A model generated the notes under the pieces. The model was not told where the DNA came from. It was given only the letters and a program-made list of their open reading frames with translations, and searched no databases. A program made the translations under genes and the position numbers. A stretch of 64,000 nt of DNA, from positions 1-64,000 of the forward strand of contig JAWXUU010000006.1 of NCBI GenBank assembly GCA_044426085.1. The letters run 5' to 3'. This DNA comes from JAWXUU01 sp044426085 (GTDB taxonomy: Bacteria > Bacillota > Clostridia > Christensenellales > CAMQZB01). Positions 54,430-63,404 of the stretch are shown in pieces (the first letter of the stretch is position 1; each line of letters starts with the position of its first letter).

Positions 54430-54790
54430 GGAATGGGCGTTTTTTATGGGGCTCTGCCCCAAACCCCGCAAGGGTTTGAAACCCTTGACCCCGATTGGGG
54501 GGGGTATGCACTTTCGTAGGGTATTTTAAGATGCTTCGCATCTTTGCAAGAAATTTAATTTTAATTTCAAAATTTTGACATGTAAGAAAGCTCTCGCTTT
54601 CTTGTGGGGGTTGTAACCTACAAGAAAAAGCGAGAGCTTTTTAAATTGCCAATGGGCAGAGCACGTTTTAAAAACTTTTGAAAAGGCGAAGCCTTTTCTC
54701 AGTTCACAAACTTTCACGCATAACCCACAATAGGGGTCAAGGGAATCATTCCCTTGCGGGGTTTGGGGCAGAGCCCCATAAAAAATAACC
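54430..54790. repeat. Inverted pair of family A hairpin-rich repeats
   Basis: A forward unit (54438-54600) begins GGGGCTCTGCCCC, CCCGCAAGGG and GGTTTGAAACC stems. An inverted unit (about 54618-54783) ends GGGTCAAGGGAATCATTCCC and GGGGCAGAGCCCC. AAAGCTCTCGCTTT-type stems lie at the centre. It fills the gap between the convergent dapB and gerC genes, and its parts match the tandem block at 1-552. Confidence 0.8.
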
Positions 54791-54802
54791 CCACAGCACC
54801 CT

Positions 54803-55948
54803 TTACAATCTGTGGTTTTGCAAAACTTCGACTTGAATGTTGATGTTTGCCGTGGCATTTTTCAGGTAATTTTCCTCTAGCATAAGCAGAGTTTGGAACT
54901 TTGATTTTTCGCTTCTTGATAGGTTTTCACCAATGCCGAGCGGGTCGGCGTTGGTGGCGAATGATTGGTTAAGGATTGCATTCATGTTGGAAGCAACATA
55001 GTTTTCCACAGCGGTTGCGATTTGGGATTTGGCAGTTGCGATGCCACAAACTTGAGTGACGGTTTTGCTTGGCACGCTTTGGTCGAGCAGCCCCACTTTG
55101 ATTTTGCAATTGATGTTGAGATTTGGTGTGATGTTTGGGATTGACTTTTCAATTTTGCATGATGATGAAACGACGGTTAAGCGAATATCTGATTGAATGT
55201 CTTCAAGGGTTACGTTTTCAAGATTGAAACTGCTGTTTTTCGCGTTGCTAGACAGCACGTTATAAGCCAAAAGCTCGCCTGAAGAAATTTCGCTCACGAT
55301 TTGGTCGCCTTTGAAAAGGCAAGCGGAGGTTAGGTTTATTTTGCTTTCTTCGTTTGTTTTTTCAATGCCGACGAGTGGCACAACGCTATCTTTTCCCGTG
55401 GAGAAATAATTTTCTGTGAAGTCCTTAAGATTGATTGAGTGGGCGGAAATGGGGGTTGTTTCGGAAATTTTCAGAACGCGTTTTAGGCTTTGATATCCCG
55501 TTTCACCCGCGATGGATTTTTGCGAGAAGATTTCTGATGGCGGTGTTTGCGCAATCACCAACTCCGCTGAATCGTGCACACCGCTTGTGTTGAGAAAAAA
55601 GGAAATCACGCTGAAAATTTCGCCATTTGCCACTTCTTTATCCACCAAACACAGGCTGAGAAAGGAAAGCTTAAGCGTGAGCCCATATTCAGTTTCTAAG
55701 CGTTCAAGCCCACCCGCAACGGTTTTTGCAGTTGTTTTTACAACGTTATATTCATGAGTGTCCCTACCCACCTTTTCGATAATAAAGCTGAATAAAAATT
55801 CGTCGTTTTCCGCTTTTTCAACACCCACGGCAGTTATCACTGCGGTTTCTGAAAGCTTGGGGGTTGCGAAGTTTCCACACAAAAAAATCAAGAATAGAAG
55901 GGCAAAAATGGCAACCATGATTTTATATTGGAGTGTTCTGTTTTTCAT
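54803..55948 (-). CDS. gerC: GerC-family germinant-receptor lipoprotein
   Basis: GerC is the lipoprotein subunit of Ger-type nutrient receptors in the spore inner membrane. The 381-residue protein has a signal-like segment MVAIFALLFLIFLCGNF with a cysteine near residue 25 as possible lipidation site, although the lipobox is not canonical. The family pattern SETAVITAVGVEKAENDEF follows, with FSFIIEKVG and later EIFSQKSIAGETG. The ATG at 55948 follows GGGGG and overlaps gerB. It is last in the operon. Confidence 0.88.
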   Translation of the reverse strand: MKNRTLQYKIMVAIFALLFLIFLCGNFATPKLSETAVITAVGVEKAENDEFLFSFIIEKVGRDTHEYNVVKTTAKTVAGGLERLETEYGLTLKLSFLSLCLVDKEVANGEIFSVISFFLNTSGVHDSAELVIAQTPPSEIFSQKSIAGETGYQSLKRVLKISETTPISAHSINLKDFTENYFSTGKDSVVPLVGIEKTNEESKINLTSACLFKGDQIVSEISSGELLAYNVLSSNAKNSSFNLENVTLEDIQSDIRLTVVSSSCKIEKSIPNITPNLNINCKIKVGLLDQSVPSKTVTQVCGIATAKSQIATAVENYVASNMNAILNQSFATNADPLGIGENLSRSEKSKFQTLLMLEENYLKNATANINIQVEVLQNHRL

Positions 55949-56999
55949 TCTTGCCCCCTTTGAAAATTGCAATTATTCCGCCGATAATCGGCAACACAAA
56001 TTGCATGATAAACGCAAACGGCGGAAGAATTCGCACGGCAAAGTTTGTGAAAACTTCAAAATTTTCCGATGTGAAATAAACAGTGACAAACAGAATTGCG
56101 GAAATGATAATCGACCACAGCCACCGCTTGCCACAGATATATTCCCCCGCAGATAACAGCGCGTGCAAAATTGCGAGCGCCAAAACCACAAAGCCAAAAC
56201 CCACGATAAGAATGAACAGAAAGTCGTATCTGCCCACTTGCGAAAAGCTTACTGTGTATTTAGACAGGTTGGAAATCGCGTATGTTCCGCCGACGGAAAG
56301 TTTGCCAAACACGCCGAAAAACACTGCGATAAAGCACATGGTTACTGCGGTGTTCACAAGCCAAGCAAACAACATTTTATATTCGCAAGTATCCTTTCTG
56401 GTTTTTGAAAAGAACATCAGAAAGAAAGTGAAATCGCCAAAATAAATACTAGAAAGATAAACACCGCCAAAAACATCGCCACCCAAAATTGGAAAGAAGT
56501 TAGCCACGTTCACCGTGGGTGCGGAAAGAAGCATGATCCCGACAAAGGAAATCGCAACACCAAACGCGGAGATTTCAAACAGCCGAGCAAGTGAATTTGA
56601 GTTTTTCGCACCCGCATACGCAAGCACAAGCAAAACAGGCAGAAATAAAAAATAGCCGTCTACATTTTCATAAAGCACGTTATACATCATGAGTTTTTGC
56701 GACGATAAAATAAGTATCAGTTTTATAAAAAACAGCAAAACATACAAACACGCGACAATAACTGCGACGGGTTTTGAAAGGGTTTTTTCAATCAATTCAA
56801 AAAAGGACAGCTCGGTTTTTCGCCACATGATTATTATAAAAACAAGTGAAATCAGCTCGCAACCAAGGCAGATGAAAACCGATATAATACCCGATACGCC
56901 ACTTGCAAATGCGAGCGCCGAAGGATACAAAATCATTCTTGAAAGGGGGAAAAGAAATGCAAGAATCAAAAACATTTGTCTGAACGTGTAGTGTTTCAT
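55923..56999 (-). CDS. gerB: GerB-family spore germination permease
   Basis: GerB proteins belong to the amino-acid/polyamine/cation superfamily and form the permease-like receptor subunit that binds germinant. The 358-residue protein has about ten hydrophobic segments. It starts MKHYTFRQMFLILAFLFPLS, then SRMILYPSALAFASGVSGI and VAVIVACLYVLLFFIKLILI. ATG at 56999 overlaps the gerA stop by TGATATG spacing, with GGGGG upstream. The neighbouring gerA and gerC complete the receptor. Confidence 0.9.
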   Translation of the reverse strand: MKHYTFRQMFLILAFLFPLSRMILYPSALAFASGVSGIISVFICLGCELISLVFIIIMWRKTELSFFELIEKTLSKPVAVIVACLYVLLFFIKLILILSSQKLMMYNVLYENVDGYFLFLPVLLVLAYAGAKNSNSLARLFEISAFGVAISFVGIMLLSAPTVNVANFFPILGGDVFGGVYLSSIYFGDFTFFLMFFSKTRKDTCEYKMLFAWLVNTAVTMCFIAVFFGVFGKLSVGGTYAISNLSKYTVSFSQVGRYDFLFILIVGFGFVVLALAILHALLSAGEYICGKRWLWSIIISAILFVTVYFTSENFEVFTNFAVRILPPFAFIMQFVLPIIGGIIAIFKGGKNEKQNTPI

Positions 57000-57000
57000 A

Positions 57001-58527
57001 TCATTTTCCCCCGCTTTTTTGCTTTTTATTTTCACTTTTATTATCGTTTTTATTTTCAGATTTCTCTTCTTTATCGCCTTTTTCGCTTTCCCCCACAGTT
57101 TCACCCACCCTTGTTTTGTTTGGTGAACTGAAAATTTTCGGACGATTTTTCCTTGGATTTGACGGCATTTTCAAAATTCCGTCATCTATGTCCCCATTGC
57201 TCCTCGCGCTGAAAGGAGCGAGAAGCGACACACCAAAACTCGATTCGCCAGATATATAAACGGCAAGCGCCACCGCAAAGCAGAAAATCCCCACAATTCC
57301 GAAAACACCACCCACGAGCAAAATCGCAAGTCGCAAAATTGAAATTGTGGATTGCTGATCGGGAATGGTGTATGCCCCAATTCCGGAAATTGCCACAATC
57401 AAGATAGTGGGTGTGGAAATCAGCCCCGCTTGCACGGCGGTGTCGCCAAGCACAAGCGCGCCCACAACAGAAAGTGCCATGCCCACATATTTTGGCATGC
57501 GAAGTGACGCTTGATTAAGTATTTCAAAAATGAAAAGGGTGACGAGCATTTCTAAGGGTGGCGAAAGGGGCAACGAAGCACTTTCCCCCGCGATTTTCAG
57601 CAGAAGTGAAAGGGGGATGAACTGATTGTGAAACAGCTGACTTGCAACGTAAACCCCCGGTGCAAAAAGTGCCACAAGCATGCTTGCAAGTCGCAAAATC
57701 CGCGAAAAGCTTGCGGAGTGTGGCACGTCATAATAATCTTGCGGAGCTTGCAAATCTTCCAAAAAAACATAGGGGAGCGTGAGCACAATTGGGCTTCCGT
57801 CCACAATGATTGCAACCCTGCCTTCCAAAAGTCGCGATGCCAAAATGTCGGGTTTTTCCGTGTCACCCACACCGCGAATAACCGAAAATTTACTGTCTTT
57901 CAGAAACTGCTTAAGATATGACGAATCAATCACTCCGTCGATATTGATGTTTTCAAGCTTGTTTCTAACGGCGGAAATAAGGCTTTTGGAAGCCACGCGA
58001 GAAACGTAGCAAAGCGCCACGTTGGTTTGGGAATACTTCCCGATTTTCATAGCTTCAAATTTTAAGTTTGGGGATTTTATCCGCCTTTTAATAAGGGTTA
58101 TGCACGTTTGAAAATCTTCGTTGAACCCTTCGCGTGGACCTTTGATGACCATATCTGTCGGCGGTTCGGAAACGCCACGCGTCGGCCAAAATCTGGTGTT
58201 CAGCGAAAAATATTTATCCACACCTTCGATTGCAAGAAGCGCTTCACCGCCAAACACGGGTGAAACAAATTCGAAAAAGTTCCCGCTTGTTTTGAATTCC
58301 GCAAAGTCTATCACACTGCCCGCAATCACATCCGCCGAAATTTTAAAATCCCCGCGCGAAATTGGGCGAATAACAAAATCGTTAATAGAATTCTTATCCA
58401 CCATGCCGTCGGAAAAATAAATCACACACCGATTCCCCTTTATTGTGGTGAACTGCCGAGTGACCACCATCGTTTCAGGCGAAAAAATCTTCCCGCCAAT
58501 CTTCAAAATCTTATCAAATTTATTCAT
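57001..58527 (-). CDS. gerA: GerA-family spore germination protein
   Basis: GerA is the large subunit of the germinant receptor. The 508-residue protein has a soluble N-terminal part with RGVSEPPTDMVIKGPREGFN near residues 118-137 and LIKRRIKSPNLKFEAM near 145-160, the DGSPIVLTLPYVFLEDLQ motif near 242-259, then four to five membrane segments such as MLVALFAPGVYVASQLFHN and GMALSVVGALVLGDTAVQAG. The C-terminal 60 residues are Lys/Glu/Asn-rich. The ATG has no clear binding site, unlike its neighbours. Confidence 0.95.
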   Translation of the reverse strand: MNKFDKILKIGGKIFSPETMVVTRQFTTIKGNRCVIYFSDGMVDKNSINDFVIRPISRGDFKISADVIAGSVIDFAEFKTSGNFFEFVSPVFGGEALLAIEGVDKYFSLNTRFWPTRGVSEPPTDMVIKGPREGFNEDFQTCITLIKRRIKSPNLKFEAMKIGKYSQTNVALCYVSRVASKSLISAVRNKLENINIDGVIDSSYLKQFLKDSKFSVIRGVGDTEKPDILASRLLEGRVAIIVDGSPIVLTLPYVFLEDLQAPQDYYDVPHSASFSRILRLASMLVALFAPGVYVASQLFHNQFIPLSLLLKIAGESASLPLSPPLEMLVTLFIFEILNQASLRMPKYVGMALSVVGALVLGDTAVQAGLISTPTILIVAISGIGAYTIPDQQSTISILRLAILLVGGVFGIVGIFCFAVALAVYISGESSFGVSLLAPFSARSNGDIDDGILKMPSNPRKNRPKIFSSPNKTRVGETVGESEKGDKEEKSENKNDNKSENKKQKSGGK

Positions 58528-58639
58528 AACAATGGTATGCGTATTTTTTCAAAAAATATGTATCACGTTTTCAGTGTGCAAGCACCGCAAATTCTGCAAG
58601 CACCGCAAGTTCAAGCCACATTGTGCCAACATAAAAAAA
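58528..58639 (-). other. Upstream region of gerA
   Basis: Minus strand ACATA, 17 bp, CATACCA lies just before the gerA ATG and resembles a sigma-G-type forespore promoter, which would give a nearly leaderless mRNA. Short direct repeats GCAAGCACCGCAA also occur near 58578-58610. Confidence 0.35.
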
Positions 58640-58671
58640 GGCACACATCAAATCACTGCTTGATGTGTGCC
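58640..58671 (-). terminator. Terminator of gltX
   Basis: GGCACACATCAA pairs with TTGATGTGTGCC; on the minus strand it is followed by seven T residues. The stretch 58672-58810 between it and gltX holds degenerate TTTTTACTT-type heptamers. Confidence 0.9.
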
Positions 58672-58810
58672 CCGAATTTTTATATTGATATGCACAATGC
58701 TGTGCCAATTGTGCAAAACCTTACTTTTTACTTTTTATTTTTGACTTTTTATTTTTGACTTTTTCCTTTTGCCTTTTTTCTTGCAGAACTTTGCAAAGCA
58801 AAATGTTGCA

Positions 58811-60244
58811 TCAGCCAAGTTTTGCAATTGATTTTTTCAATCTTTCAATTGTAAGATCTTTGCCAAGAAGGTCAGCCATTTCCATTGCGCCACCTGGTGT
58901 CATGGCGGAGCCTGTGATTGCAATTCTGAAACACCACAAAACTGGTGCGTTTTTCATTTCTAGTTTTGCAACTAGCGCCATCATTTCATCGTGGATTGTT
59001 TGCGTGTTCCAATCTTCAATCGCCTCGATTGTTTCTAGGCAATGTGGAAGGATTTCCTTTGCAACTTCTGGGTTTGTTTTACTTTTCTTGTGAGTGTATA
59101 GTTCCAAATCAAAATCGTCGAAATGACCCAAAAAGTTGATTTTATCAGGGATTTCCGTGAGAAGTTCCACCCTTGTTTTCATGAGCAGTGAAAGCTTTTT
59201 GCTGTCGAAATCTTTCGCATCGCTGTTTTCGATATATGGTTTTGCGTGCTCAAAGAATTCTTCTTCGCTCATTTGTTTGAAGTATTCACCGTTCAGCCAC
59301 TTCATTTTTGCAACGTCGAAAATCGCTGGATTTTTAGAAATGCCGTCAACCCCGAAAAGCTCTGTCATTTTTTCAAAAGTCATTTTTTCGATGTTTTCAC
59401 GCGGTGCCCAACCGAGAAGTGCGATATAATTCAAAATCGCTTCTTTGATAAAACCGCTGTTGATAAAGTCGGCATAAGATGCGTCGCCATGGCGTTTTGA
59501 AAGTTTTTCCTTCGAGTTTTTCATGATTGGAGGCATGTGGATATACGTTGGACGCTCCCATCCGAAAGAATCATACAAAAGGTTATATTTTGGCGTTGAA
59601 GAAAGGTATTCTGTGCCACGCATAACAACGTTGATACCCATCAAATGGTCGTCGATAACGTTTGCGAAGTTATATGTTGGCATTTGGTCGCTTTTGAGAA
59701 GTACGTTATCTTCCAAATCTTTAAAGTCCACAGTAACTTCACCATAAACTTCGTCGATATAACTTGTGCTTCCGAAAGCTGGAATGTTTTGACGGATAAC
59801 ATAAGGCACGCCCGCCTTGATTTTTTCTTCGATTTCTTCGTTTGTAAGATGCAAACATTTTTTATCGTATTTTCTTTGACCGTGCTCGTCTGTCAAGCTT
59901 TCAAGACGTTCTTTGTCGCAAAAGCAATAGTATGCACCGCCAAGCTGAACGAGTTTTTCGGCATATTGTTTATAAATTTCCTTTCTTTCTGATTGAATGT
60001 ATGGACCGTATGGGCCACCGCAATCTGGACCTTCATCCCAAATAAGACCCGTTTCTGAAAGGGTGTGATATATTAGCTCGGTTGCACCTTCAACAAGGCG
60101 AGTTTGGTCGGTATCTTCGATTCTAAGCACGAATTCTCCGCCGTTTTTCTTTGCGTATAGATATGAATACAACGCAGTTCTTAGCCCACCAATGTGCAAA
60201 AAGCCCGTTGGTGATGGTGCAAATCTTGTTCTAATTTTTTTCAT
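58811..60244 (-). CDS. gltX: Glutamyl-tRNA synthetase
   Basis: GltX charges tRNA(Glu), and tRNA(Gln) in organisms that use the amidotransferase route. The class I HIGH motif is RFAPSPTGFLHIGGLRTALY at residues 6-25 and the KMSKS equivalent is KEKLSKRHGDASY near 247. DTDQTRLVEGA and EGPDCGGPYGPYIQSERKEI are also typical. It has 477 residues. The ATG at 60244 follows GGAGGACATAAA; an in-frame ATG seven codons earlier is rejected. Confidence 0.97.
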   Translation of the reverse strand: MKKIRTRFAPSPTGFLHIGGLRTALYSYLYAKKNGGEFVLRIEDTDQTRLVEGATELIYHTLSETGLIWDEGPDCGGPYGPYIQSERKEIYKQYAEKLVQLGGAYYCFCDKERLESLTDEHGQRKYDKKCLHLTNEEIEEKIKAGVPYVIRQNIPAFGSTSYIDEVYGEVTVDFKDLEDNVLLKSDQMPTYNFANVIDDHLMGINVVMRGTEYLSSTPKYNLLYDSFGWERPTYIHMPPIMKNSKEKLSKRHGDASYADFINSGFIKEAILNYIALLGWAPRENIEKMTFEKMTELFGVDGISKNPAIFDVAKMKWLNGEYFKQMSEEEFFEHAKPYIENSDAKDFDSKKLSLLMKTRVELLTEIPDKINFLGHFDDFDLELYTHKKSKTNPEVAKEILPHCLETIEAIEDWNTQTIHDEMMALVAKLEMKNAPVLWCFRIAITGSAMTPGGAMEMADLLGKDLTIERLKKSIAKLG

Positions 60245-60315
60245 TTTATGTCCTCCATACAGCATTTGACTGTATTTTTTGTTACAATTTTGGATATTTG
60301 ATTTTACCGCTTGTT

Positions 60316-61005
60316 TCAGCTGTTATTGTCGCTTTGAAGCATGCCGTTGTGGCGGAAAGAATAACATTCGCCATTTGCGAAAATAAGATGTTCGCAAGTT
60401 GTTATACCAAGGAATTCTTCAAGCTTTTTCCAAATCCCACGCGTGAACGCTGTGTCTTTTTCCGACGGATTGGCATTGCCCGACGGATGATTGTGGGCAA
60501 AAAGCACAAAGTTTGGATTGCAAGCGGAAATCGTTTGCATAACTTCACCAACCGGAACGATAACTCCGTCGTCACGCTTGTCGGTATAGATATCGTGAAC
60601 CATTGGCTCGCCAAACTTATCAAGCAAGACTATGTGAAATTCTTCGTGTTTTTTCTTTTGGAAATACTCCGCGAAAAATTTTCTCGCCTCGCCGAGATTG
60701 CGAATGCGTTTTGGGGTGTCGTCGCCCATGATTCTTTCTGCGTGGCTGAGATATGATTTGATTTGCAAAACCGAAGCGGGCCCCACCCCTTCAACACTTT
60801 GCAAAACTTCATTTGGCGCTGTGAACACTTCACCATAGCTTCCACACTTCAAAATCAAGTTGTGGGCAAGGTCGTTTGTGTTCCGCCTTGGTATGCTTGC
60901 AAACAGAATGAATTCTAACATTTCATGGGAATACAAACTTTCAAACCCGAACTTTTGGATTTTATCTTTTAATCTTTTTCTGTGTCCGCTGTGTTTTTCT
61001 TGCAT
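60316..61005 (-). CDS. radC: RadC/MPN-family DNA repair protein
   Basis: The 229-residue protein has a helix-hairpin-helix region (APNEVLQSVEGVGPASVLQI near residues 62-81) and a C-terminal JAB/MPN metal site with FVLFAHNHPSGNANPSEKD (HxHxSG-D). RadC is linked to DNA repair or recombination by name, but its biochemical role is unclear. The start is ATG with a weak binding site. It is 71 bp upstream of gltX on the same strand. Confidence 0.93.
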   Translation of the reverse strand: MQEKHSGHRKRLKDKIQKFGFESLYSHEMLEFILFASIPRRNTNDLAHNLILKCGSYGEVFTAPNEVLQSVEGVGPASVLQIKSYLSHAERIMGDDTPKRIRNLGEARKFFAEYFQKKKHEEFHIVLLDKFGEPMVHDIYTDKRDDGVIVPVGEVMQTISACNPNFVLFAHNHPSGNANPSEKDTAFTRGIWKKLEEFLGITTCEHLIFANGECYSFRHNGMLQSDNNS

Positions 61006-61071
61006 ACATCACCAATTTTGCATTATCAACTGCATTTTTTCTTATGTTTTGCGATAAATCGACCAAATAAC

Positions 61072-61100
61072 TTTACTACATTATTTTAATTGTGTATAAT
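61072..61100 (+). promoter_or_regulatory. Sigma-A promoter of the dipeptidase-ung-ABC-F operon
   Basis: -35 TTTACT, 17-bp spacer, -10 TATAAT, about 135 bp before the dipeptidase start. The gap 61006-61234 holds no gene. Confidence 0.7.
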
Positions 61101-61234
61101 AATTTTGTCAAGGGATTTTTTATCCGCAAATGAGATATATTTCAAATATTGGCAATTTGTGGGATTTTACCCTATTATTAAGATAAAATGCAAGGAAAAG
61201 CCACTTTTCTTGCCCCAACAGGAGATATAATATT

Positions 61235-62638
61235 ATGCAAAATAAAAAAACAATGCCAATTGAAAACCGCACTTTCGCCGTGGGAAATGAAAGCGATATG
61301 ATTGATTTTCTTTCTGAAATTATCGCGTGCGAAACTGTTCTTTCTGCGCCTTTGGAAGGCGCGCCGTTTGGAAGTGAAAACTTGAGATGTTTGAAAGCTT
61401 ACTTGGATAAGGCGGAAAGCTTCGGGTTTGAAACAAAAATCGTGGACGGCTTTGCGGGGCATGTGGAATGGAAGTGCGGAAAAAAAGACGCACCACTTTT
61501 CGGCGTTTTGGGACATCTGGACGTTGTGCCCGCGGGTGAGGGTTGGGATACTCCACCATTCCAACTAACAATAAAGGACGGCAAATTTTTCGGCCGTGGC
61601 GTTCAGGATGATAAAGGACCTATGGTTATCGCACTTTACGCATTGAAGCAAATGAAAGATTCTGGCTTTGCGCCAAACAAGGACATTCGCCTTATTGTTG
61701 GTTGCAACGAAGAAAACGGCTCTTCTTGCGTGGAGCATTACTTCACAAAAGAAAGAATGCCTGACGTTGCAATTTCACCCGACAGCGATTTTCCTGCCAT
61801 ACATTCGGAAAAAGGTATCGTTTGGGTTTCTTGCGATATGGATTTGAACCTTGCGGGGTTTGAAGCAATTTCAGGTGGCGAAAAGATGAACATGGTGCCA
61901 CAAAAAACATCAGCGGTTTATTGCGGTGATATTGAAAGTTTCGAGTTTGAAGATTGCGACATTCAAGCTAAGGACAGTGGCGACAAAATTATTTTGACTT
62001 CTCACGGGGTGAACGCGCATGGGTCTATGCCAGAAATGGGTGAGAATTCTATTTCTAAGTTGATTTTTGCACTTCACACCCTTTTATACGAAAGTGCCGA
62101 CAGCACTGCAAAGGCAGGGCTTGATTTTCTTGCGAAAGTTGCAGAGGACACAAACGGCAAGGCGGTTGGGATTTTCTCGCGCGATGATGTTTCTGGCGAG
62201 CTTACGCACAATCTTGGCACAATTTCTTACAAAAAAGGCAAGCTCAATTTTGGGCTTGATATCAGATATCCAAACAACACTTCCGTGGAAAAAATCTTGG
62301 ATAAGCTTGCAAAAGTTGCACCAAAGGGGAGCGTTTTCAGCATTATTAACAGCCAAAATAAGCTGTTTGTTTCACCAAAAGACCCGCTTGTGAAACTCTG
62401 CGTGGAAAGTTATAACAGCTTCACTGGCGAAAATGCCAAGTCAAAAAAAATCGGGGGCGGAACATACGCGCGCGAACTTAAATACGGCGTTGCGGTTGGA
62501 CCTGTTTTCGACGGCGTGCCAACCACGATTCACAACAAAAATGAGCACATGACTGAATGGGAATTTTTCATGTCTGGCGAAATCATACTTGATATCATGA
62601 AGAAAATCAGCGGGGAGAGTTTCAATTTTGGCAAGTGA
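61235..62638 (+). CDS. pepV: M20-family dipeptidase (PepV-like)
   Basis: This metallopeptidase of the M20 family resembles PepV, which cleaves dipeptides including D-Ala-containing ones. The 467-residue protein has the first metal motif FGVLGHLDVVPAGEGWDTPP near residues 87-106, the second FFGRGVQDDKGPMVIALYAL near 116-135, the catalytic glutamate in IVGCNEENGSSCVEHYF near 149-165 and SPDSDFPAIHSEKGIV near 176. AGGAG precedes the ATG. It overlaps the ung start, so the two are coupled. Confidence 0.92.
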   Translation: MQNKKTMPIENRTFAVGNESDMIDFLSEIIACETVLSAPLEGAPFGSENLRCLKAYLDKAESFGFETKIVDGFAGHVEWKCGKKDAPLFGVLGHLDVVPAGEGWDTPPFQLTIKDGKFFGRGVQDDKGPMVIALYALKQMKDSGFAPNKDIRLIVGCNEENGSSCVEHYFTKERMPDVAISPDSDFPAIHSEKGIVWVSCDMDLNLAGFEAISGGEKMNMVPQKTSAVYCGDIESFEFEDCDIQAKDSGDKIILTSHGVNAHGSMPEMGENSISKLIFALHTLLYESADSTAKAGLDFLAKVAEDTNGKAVGIFSRDDVSGELTHNLGTISYKKGKLNFGLDIRYPNNTSVEKILDKLAKVAPKGSVFSIINSQNKLFVSPKDPLVKLCVESYNSFTGENAKSKKIGGGTYARELKYGVAVGPVFDGVPTTIHNKNEHMTEWEFFMSGEIILDIMKKISGESFNFGK

Positions 62639-63404
62639 TAAAAACCAAAATTTAATAGCAAAATCGGAATGTTTGGAAAGTTTGGAATGTTTGGAAAGTT
62701 CGGAAAAGCCCTTTTCGAACGTGGTAAATTCCCTTCTTTTGTCAGGCAATCTTGGTGGGTGGCAGCAATTTTTTGAAAGAGAAACGCAAAAGGAATATTT
62801 TTGCGTACTTTGCGAATTCTTAGATTTGGAATATTCACAAAAGCGGATTTTTCCGCCCGTGGACAAAGTTTTTTCTGCGTTCACCATTTGTGATTTGCGT
62901 GACATTTCACTTGTGATTTTGGGGCAAGACCCATATCACGAAGAAAATCAAGCGGTTGGGCTTGCGTTTTCCGTGCCTGTGGGGGAGAAAATACCACCGT
63001 CGCTTCGCAATATTTATAAGGAGCTTTATTCTGATTTGGGGATAACGCTTTTATCAGGCGACATTTCGCATTGGGGAAAACAGGGTGCTTTTTTGCTGAA
63101 CACTGTTCTCACGGTGGAATGTGGCAAGGCTAATTCCCACGCGCAAAAGGGGTGGGAAACTTTCACAAGAAACGCGATTTTGCACTTGGTGGAGCAAAGC
63201 GGACAACTGCTTTTCTTGCTTTTTGGCAAGCCGGCAGAAAAATTTTCTGCGATCATACCCGACCATCACCACAAAATTATAACATCACACCCATCGCCAC
63301 TTTCCGCTTATCGCGGATTTTTGGGGAGCAAAGTTTTTTCACGGTCTAACGAAATTTTGCGTGGGTTTTCAAAAGAAATAAACTGGCAAAAGGATAACAT
63401 ATGA
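62628..63404 (+). CDS. ung: Uracil-DNA glycosylase
   Basis: Ung removes uracil from DNA. The 258-residue protein carries the water-activating motif VILGQDPYHEENQAVGLAFS near residues 95-114 and the leucine-loop motif SHPSPLSAYRGFLGSK near 222-237. The start is TTG at 62628, chosen because GGGGAG lies about 10 nt upstream inside the dipeptidase gene and no ATG occurs early. The first 35 residues hold a duplicated ECLESLECLESSEK segment absent from other Ung. Its end overlaps the ABC-F start (ATGA). Confidence 0.95.
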   Translation: MASDKNQNLIAKSECLESLECLESSEKPFSNVVNSLLLSGNLGGWQQFFERETQKEYFCVLCEFLDLEYSQKRIFPPVDKVFSAFTICDLRDISLVILGQDPYHEENQAVGLAFSVPVGEKIPPSLRNIYKELYSDLGITLLSGDISHWGKQGAFLLNTVLTVECGKANSHAQKGWETFTRNAILHLVEQSGQLLFLLFGKPAEKFSAIIPDHHHKIITSHPSPLSAYRGFLGSKVFSRSNEILRGFSKEINWQKDNI

